DNA from: Atrina japonica
Lineage: Eukaryota; Mollusca; Bivalvia; Pterioida; Pinnidae
Direction: 5' to 3'
Assembly (NCBI GenBank): GCA_030159075.1
Contig: BROG01000295.1
Location: 786,887 to 850,886, forward strand
Length of the DNA: 64,000 nt
Each line of letters opens with the position of its first letter. Position 1 is the stretch's first letter. This document shows positions 61,451 through 64,000 of the stretch, piece after piece. The translations under genes and the position numbers were made by a program. The notes under the pieces were generated by a model. That model was not told where the DNA came from. It did not search any database and saw only the letters and a program-made list of their open reading frames with translations.

Positions 61451-61909
61451 GTAAGTCAGTATAACCTATATACTTTGCAGCATTTGCGTGTTCCAATGGA
61501 CCGTGTTTGTCATTTTACTGTATCATGGGCCACATGACGGGTAATATTTTGGTATGTGTGCGTTTTATATCCTTCTGTCAAAACGTATTACTACGAATTT
61601 ATATCAATGAATATGAAATGACCTCACACTGACGAAGATCCGGCATGTCAGATTATTTGCAAGACATAATTTGTATAAATAATATGTAGGGTAGGTGATA
61701 TAGCAATATTTCTACTTAAATTTGGAGAGCTGACGACACGTGTATAATCTATGTCATTTGACAATACATTTAAATTTTTCTTGTGCAATCCTTGTATCAA
61801 GATATAAAAATTCAATTATTTCATTTATTTAATTTGCCTAGAATTGTTTGTTTTTACATGTGACTAGCTCCTGGAATTGTACAATACTGCTGATAGCTCT
61901 TCTTAATCG

Positions 61910-62530
61910 CAGTCAGTATTTAAGCGGGGAGTGCAAGGGAAGTGTTGGAGTTACATCGCCTGAAGACGCCGCCAGTATTTTAGTGGGGAGTGCACTGAAA
62001 GGATTGGAGTAACATCCCCTGGAGACGCCGTCAGTATTTTAATGGTCAGTGCACTGAAAGGATTGGAGTAAAATCCCCTGGAGACGCCGTCAGTGTTTTA
62101 GTGGGAAGTGCACTGAAAAGATTGGAGTAACATCCCCTGGAGACGCCGTCAGTATTCTAGTGCGAAGTGCACGGAAAGGATTGGAGTAACATCCCCTGGA
62201 GACGCCGTAAGTATTTTAGTGGGGAGTGCACGAAAAGGATTGGAGTAACATCCCCAGGAGACGCCATCAGTATTCAAGTGGGAAGTGCACGGAAAGGATT
62301 GGAGTAACTTCCCCTGGAGACGCCGTAAGTATTTAAGCGGGGAGTGCAAGGGAAGGATTGGAGTTACGTCCCCTAGAGACGCCGTCAGTATTTTAGTGGG
62401 GAGTGCACTGAAAGGATTAGAGTAACATCCACTGGAGACGCCGTCAGTATTTTAGTGGGGAGTGCACTGAAAGGATTGGAGTAACATCCACTGGAGACGC
62501 CGTCAGTATTTTAGAGGGGAGTAACATCAA
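61910..62530. repeat. 59-bp tandem array, about ten copies
   Basis: The unit is GTCAGTATTTTAGTGGGGAG then TGCACTGAAAGGATTGGAGT and AACATCCCCTGGAGACGCC. GC content is clearly above the surroundings. The first copies are diverged. Confidence 0.9.
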
Positions 62531-62619
62531 CTGGATACTTATTTACATCTCTGAGTAGGTTATTTTGGAATGTATACGTATGTATATGATATAGATATGA
62601 TAGCTCGAAATAAGTATAA

Positions 62620-62624
<5 letters not shown>

Positions 62625-62676
<52 letters not shown>
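62625..62676. repeat. (GA)n microsatellite
   Basis: About 26 uninterrupted AG dinucleotides. Confidence 0.95.
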
Positions 62677-62677
<1 letters not shown>

Positions 62678-64000
62678 AATACTAATTCTAATTTTATGCC
62701 TGTTACGTAAACTTGCCCTGCATATACCCACATCAAAATTATGAATTCATTCGCTGTATCCGTTGGAACTAATGCAGACTGGACAATTTATTTTGTCAGG
62801 AATTTACTTTTGAATCATTTAACAGAGAAGTTGTTTATCAATATGAAACACCAATATAAATTTTTCAAAGATGTTTTTCCGTCACCTGTCACTAAGGTCT
62901 GTTATAACAGAAGTTGTTTGAAACACAGAAAATATAATTAAAGAACCATGAAAAGTCGTTTACTCTCAGAAAGGGGGTCAATTTTGTTTTAACTGACAAT
63001 GTTCTTTACATTATGTTTATATTAAGTTATAACCTTCCCATTAATTACGCTTTTGAATGATGCTTTGTTTGCAAGTAATTTGAGTTGAAGGATGATTTTT
63101 TTCAGTCATAAAATATGACTGTATTGCGTAATATTCAAGGTTACATCGGATGACAAAGTTTATAATATGGGCTAATTATTTTGGTTACAAGTCAACCAAA
63201 CGTAGGCATGACTTAGCCAAAATGAGTACGAATTGAGAAGGTTACGAGGTGCTATGGGTACGAGTTGACCCACATTCAACAAAAAAGAAAACAGGTCACC
63301 CTACAGGTACCAAATATACCAAACACAAATGAGGGAAGGATGAGATGAAAGATAGATAAAAAAAATGCACTGTGCATATCATAGGCGTAGGAACCGAGGG
63401 CAGGGAGGACCGTCCCCCACCTTTTCACGTTTAATTTTGTATATTAAGAACACGTCTGAAATCCAGAAAAAGCCTTCCCATACTTTTTAAAAATCCAAAC
63501 TTACACTTAAAAACCCAAGAAATATTTCTAACGAAAATCAATGCCTGGAAGATACTAGGCCCGACTTAAAAAAACTTTTTCGCTGATCCAACCTGCTTTT
63601 GAGAAGGATAATCAATTTATTAGCGGATTGCTAGACGTAGTTTCACGTCAACAATACGTCTAAGGGATTCCAGATTGCAAAAATGATCACAAAGATGCGT
63701 TAAACCTAACCTCTATTAAAATATTGGCTGACAATTAATCCAAAACTTAGAAATATGTGCAGTGACCAAGGAGTGCGTGCCCATAAAGTTGATAAAATAG
63801 GAGTAAAACCTAAACTTGTTCTATAAAAAAATCTAAAAAAGTCGAATATTTATTCGATCTCCACCCCGTCAAATTTTAAATCCGCATTATGCTTTTCATT
63901 ATGTGTGTATTGCATTAAAGTTTTAAAAGTATAAATTTTTGTCACCAGCCTCAAACTCACACCTTTTAATTTTTTAAGATCCGCCATTGTTGTATACGTT
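62677..64000. other. Noncoding end of window, repeat-derived in part
   Basis: 63190-63285 has GAGTACGAATTGAG and GGGTACGAGTTGACC words like the cluster at 30229-30362. 63390-63425 has GGCGTAGGAACCGAGGGCAG and GACCGTCCCCCACC, which look like the end of a transposable element. No gene recognised. Confidence 0.4.

Overview
The window is AT-rich animal genomic DNA, most likely from a bivalve mollusc. Evidence: short exons with GT/AG introns; two conserved animal genes with the intron-rich structure of metazoans; tRNA-derived SINEs of the kind common in bivalves (one with a GATGTTAAACAACA-type tail); and several pieces of a reverse-transcriptase retroelement whose 3' tail (GACAGGGGATGCTTACTCCT core) I recognise from bivalve genomes. 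The species cannot be fixed from the sequence alone.

Layout. (1) 1-8275: noncoding, with a 69-bp array, a large 53-bp array, a Tc1/mariner-type MITE and a degenerate fold-back repeat. (2) 8276-34147, minus strand: a complete nine-exon SLAIN-motif gene (472 residues, microtubule plus-end factor). Its introns are packed with minisatellites. Intron 1 also carries a SINE, a piggyBac-type element (29260-30100) with an N-terminal transposase-like ORF, and a roughly 3.2-kb TIR element (about 30409-33625) containing a spliced PHD-like/FLYWCH zinc-finger gene. (3) 34148-34408: a 261-bp head-to-head promoter region. (4) 34409-47183, plus strand: a complete seven-exon LRRC59 gene (341 residues, ER ribosome-binding membrane protein), whose introns hold MITEs, many arrays and two retroelement fragments. 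(5) 47184-53187: intergenic, with dispersed repeats and MITEs. (6) 53188-54513, minus strand: an intact 441-residue ORF of unknown function, probably with a spliced 5' UTR exon near 55509. (7) 57170-59150: a degenerate retroelement, followed by a 31-bp array to 60820. (8) 61354-61450: one candidate orphan exon. (9) 61910-64000: a 59-bp array, a GA microsatellite and no recognised gene.

SLAIN and LRRC59 share a promoter region but act in different places (microtubule plus ends and the ER membrane). The most unusual content is the pair of gene-bearing DNA transposons lying side by side in SLAIN intron 1. Also notable are an 80-bp perfect palindrome next to a SLAIN splice donor, and the recurrence of the palindromic word ACATGT in many unrelated minisatellites. 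Most long ORFs over tandem arrays are artefacts. Exon borders were read by eye from splice consensus, phase and remembered family similarity; no search was run.
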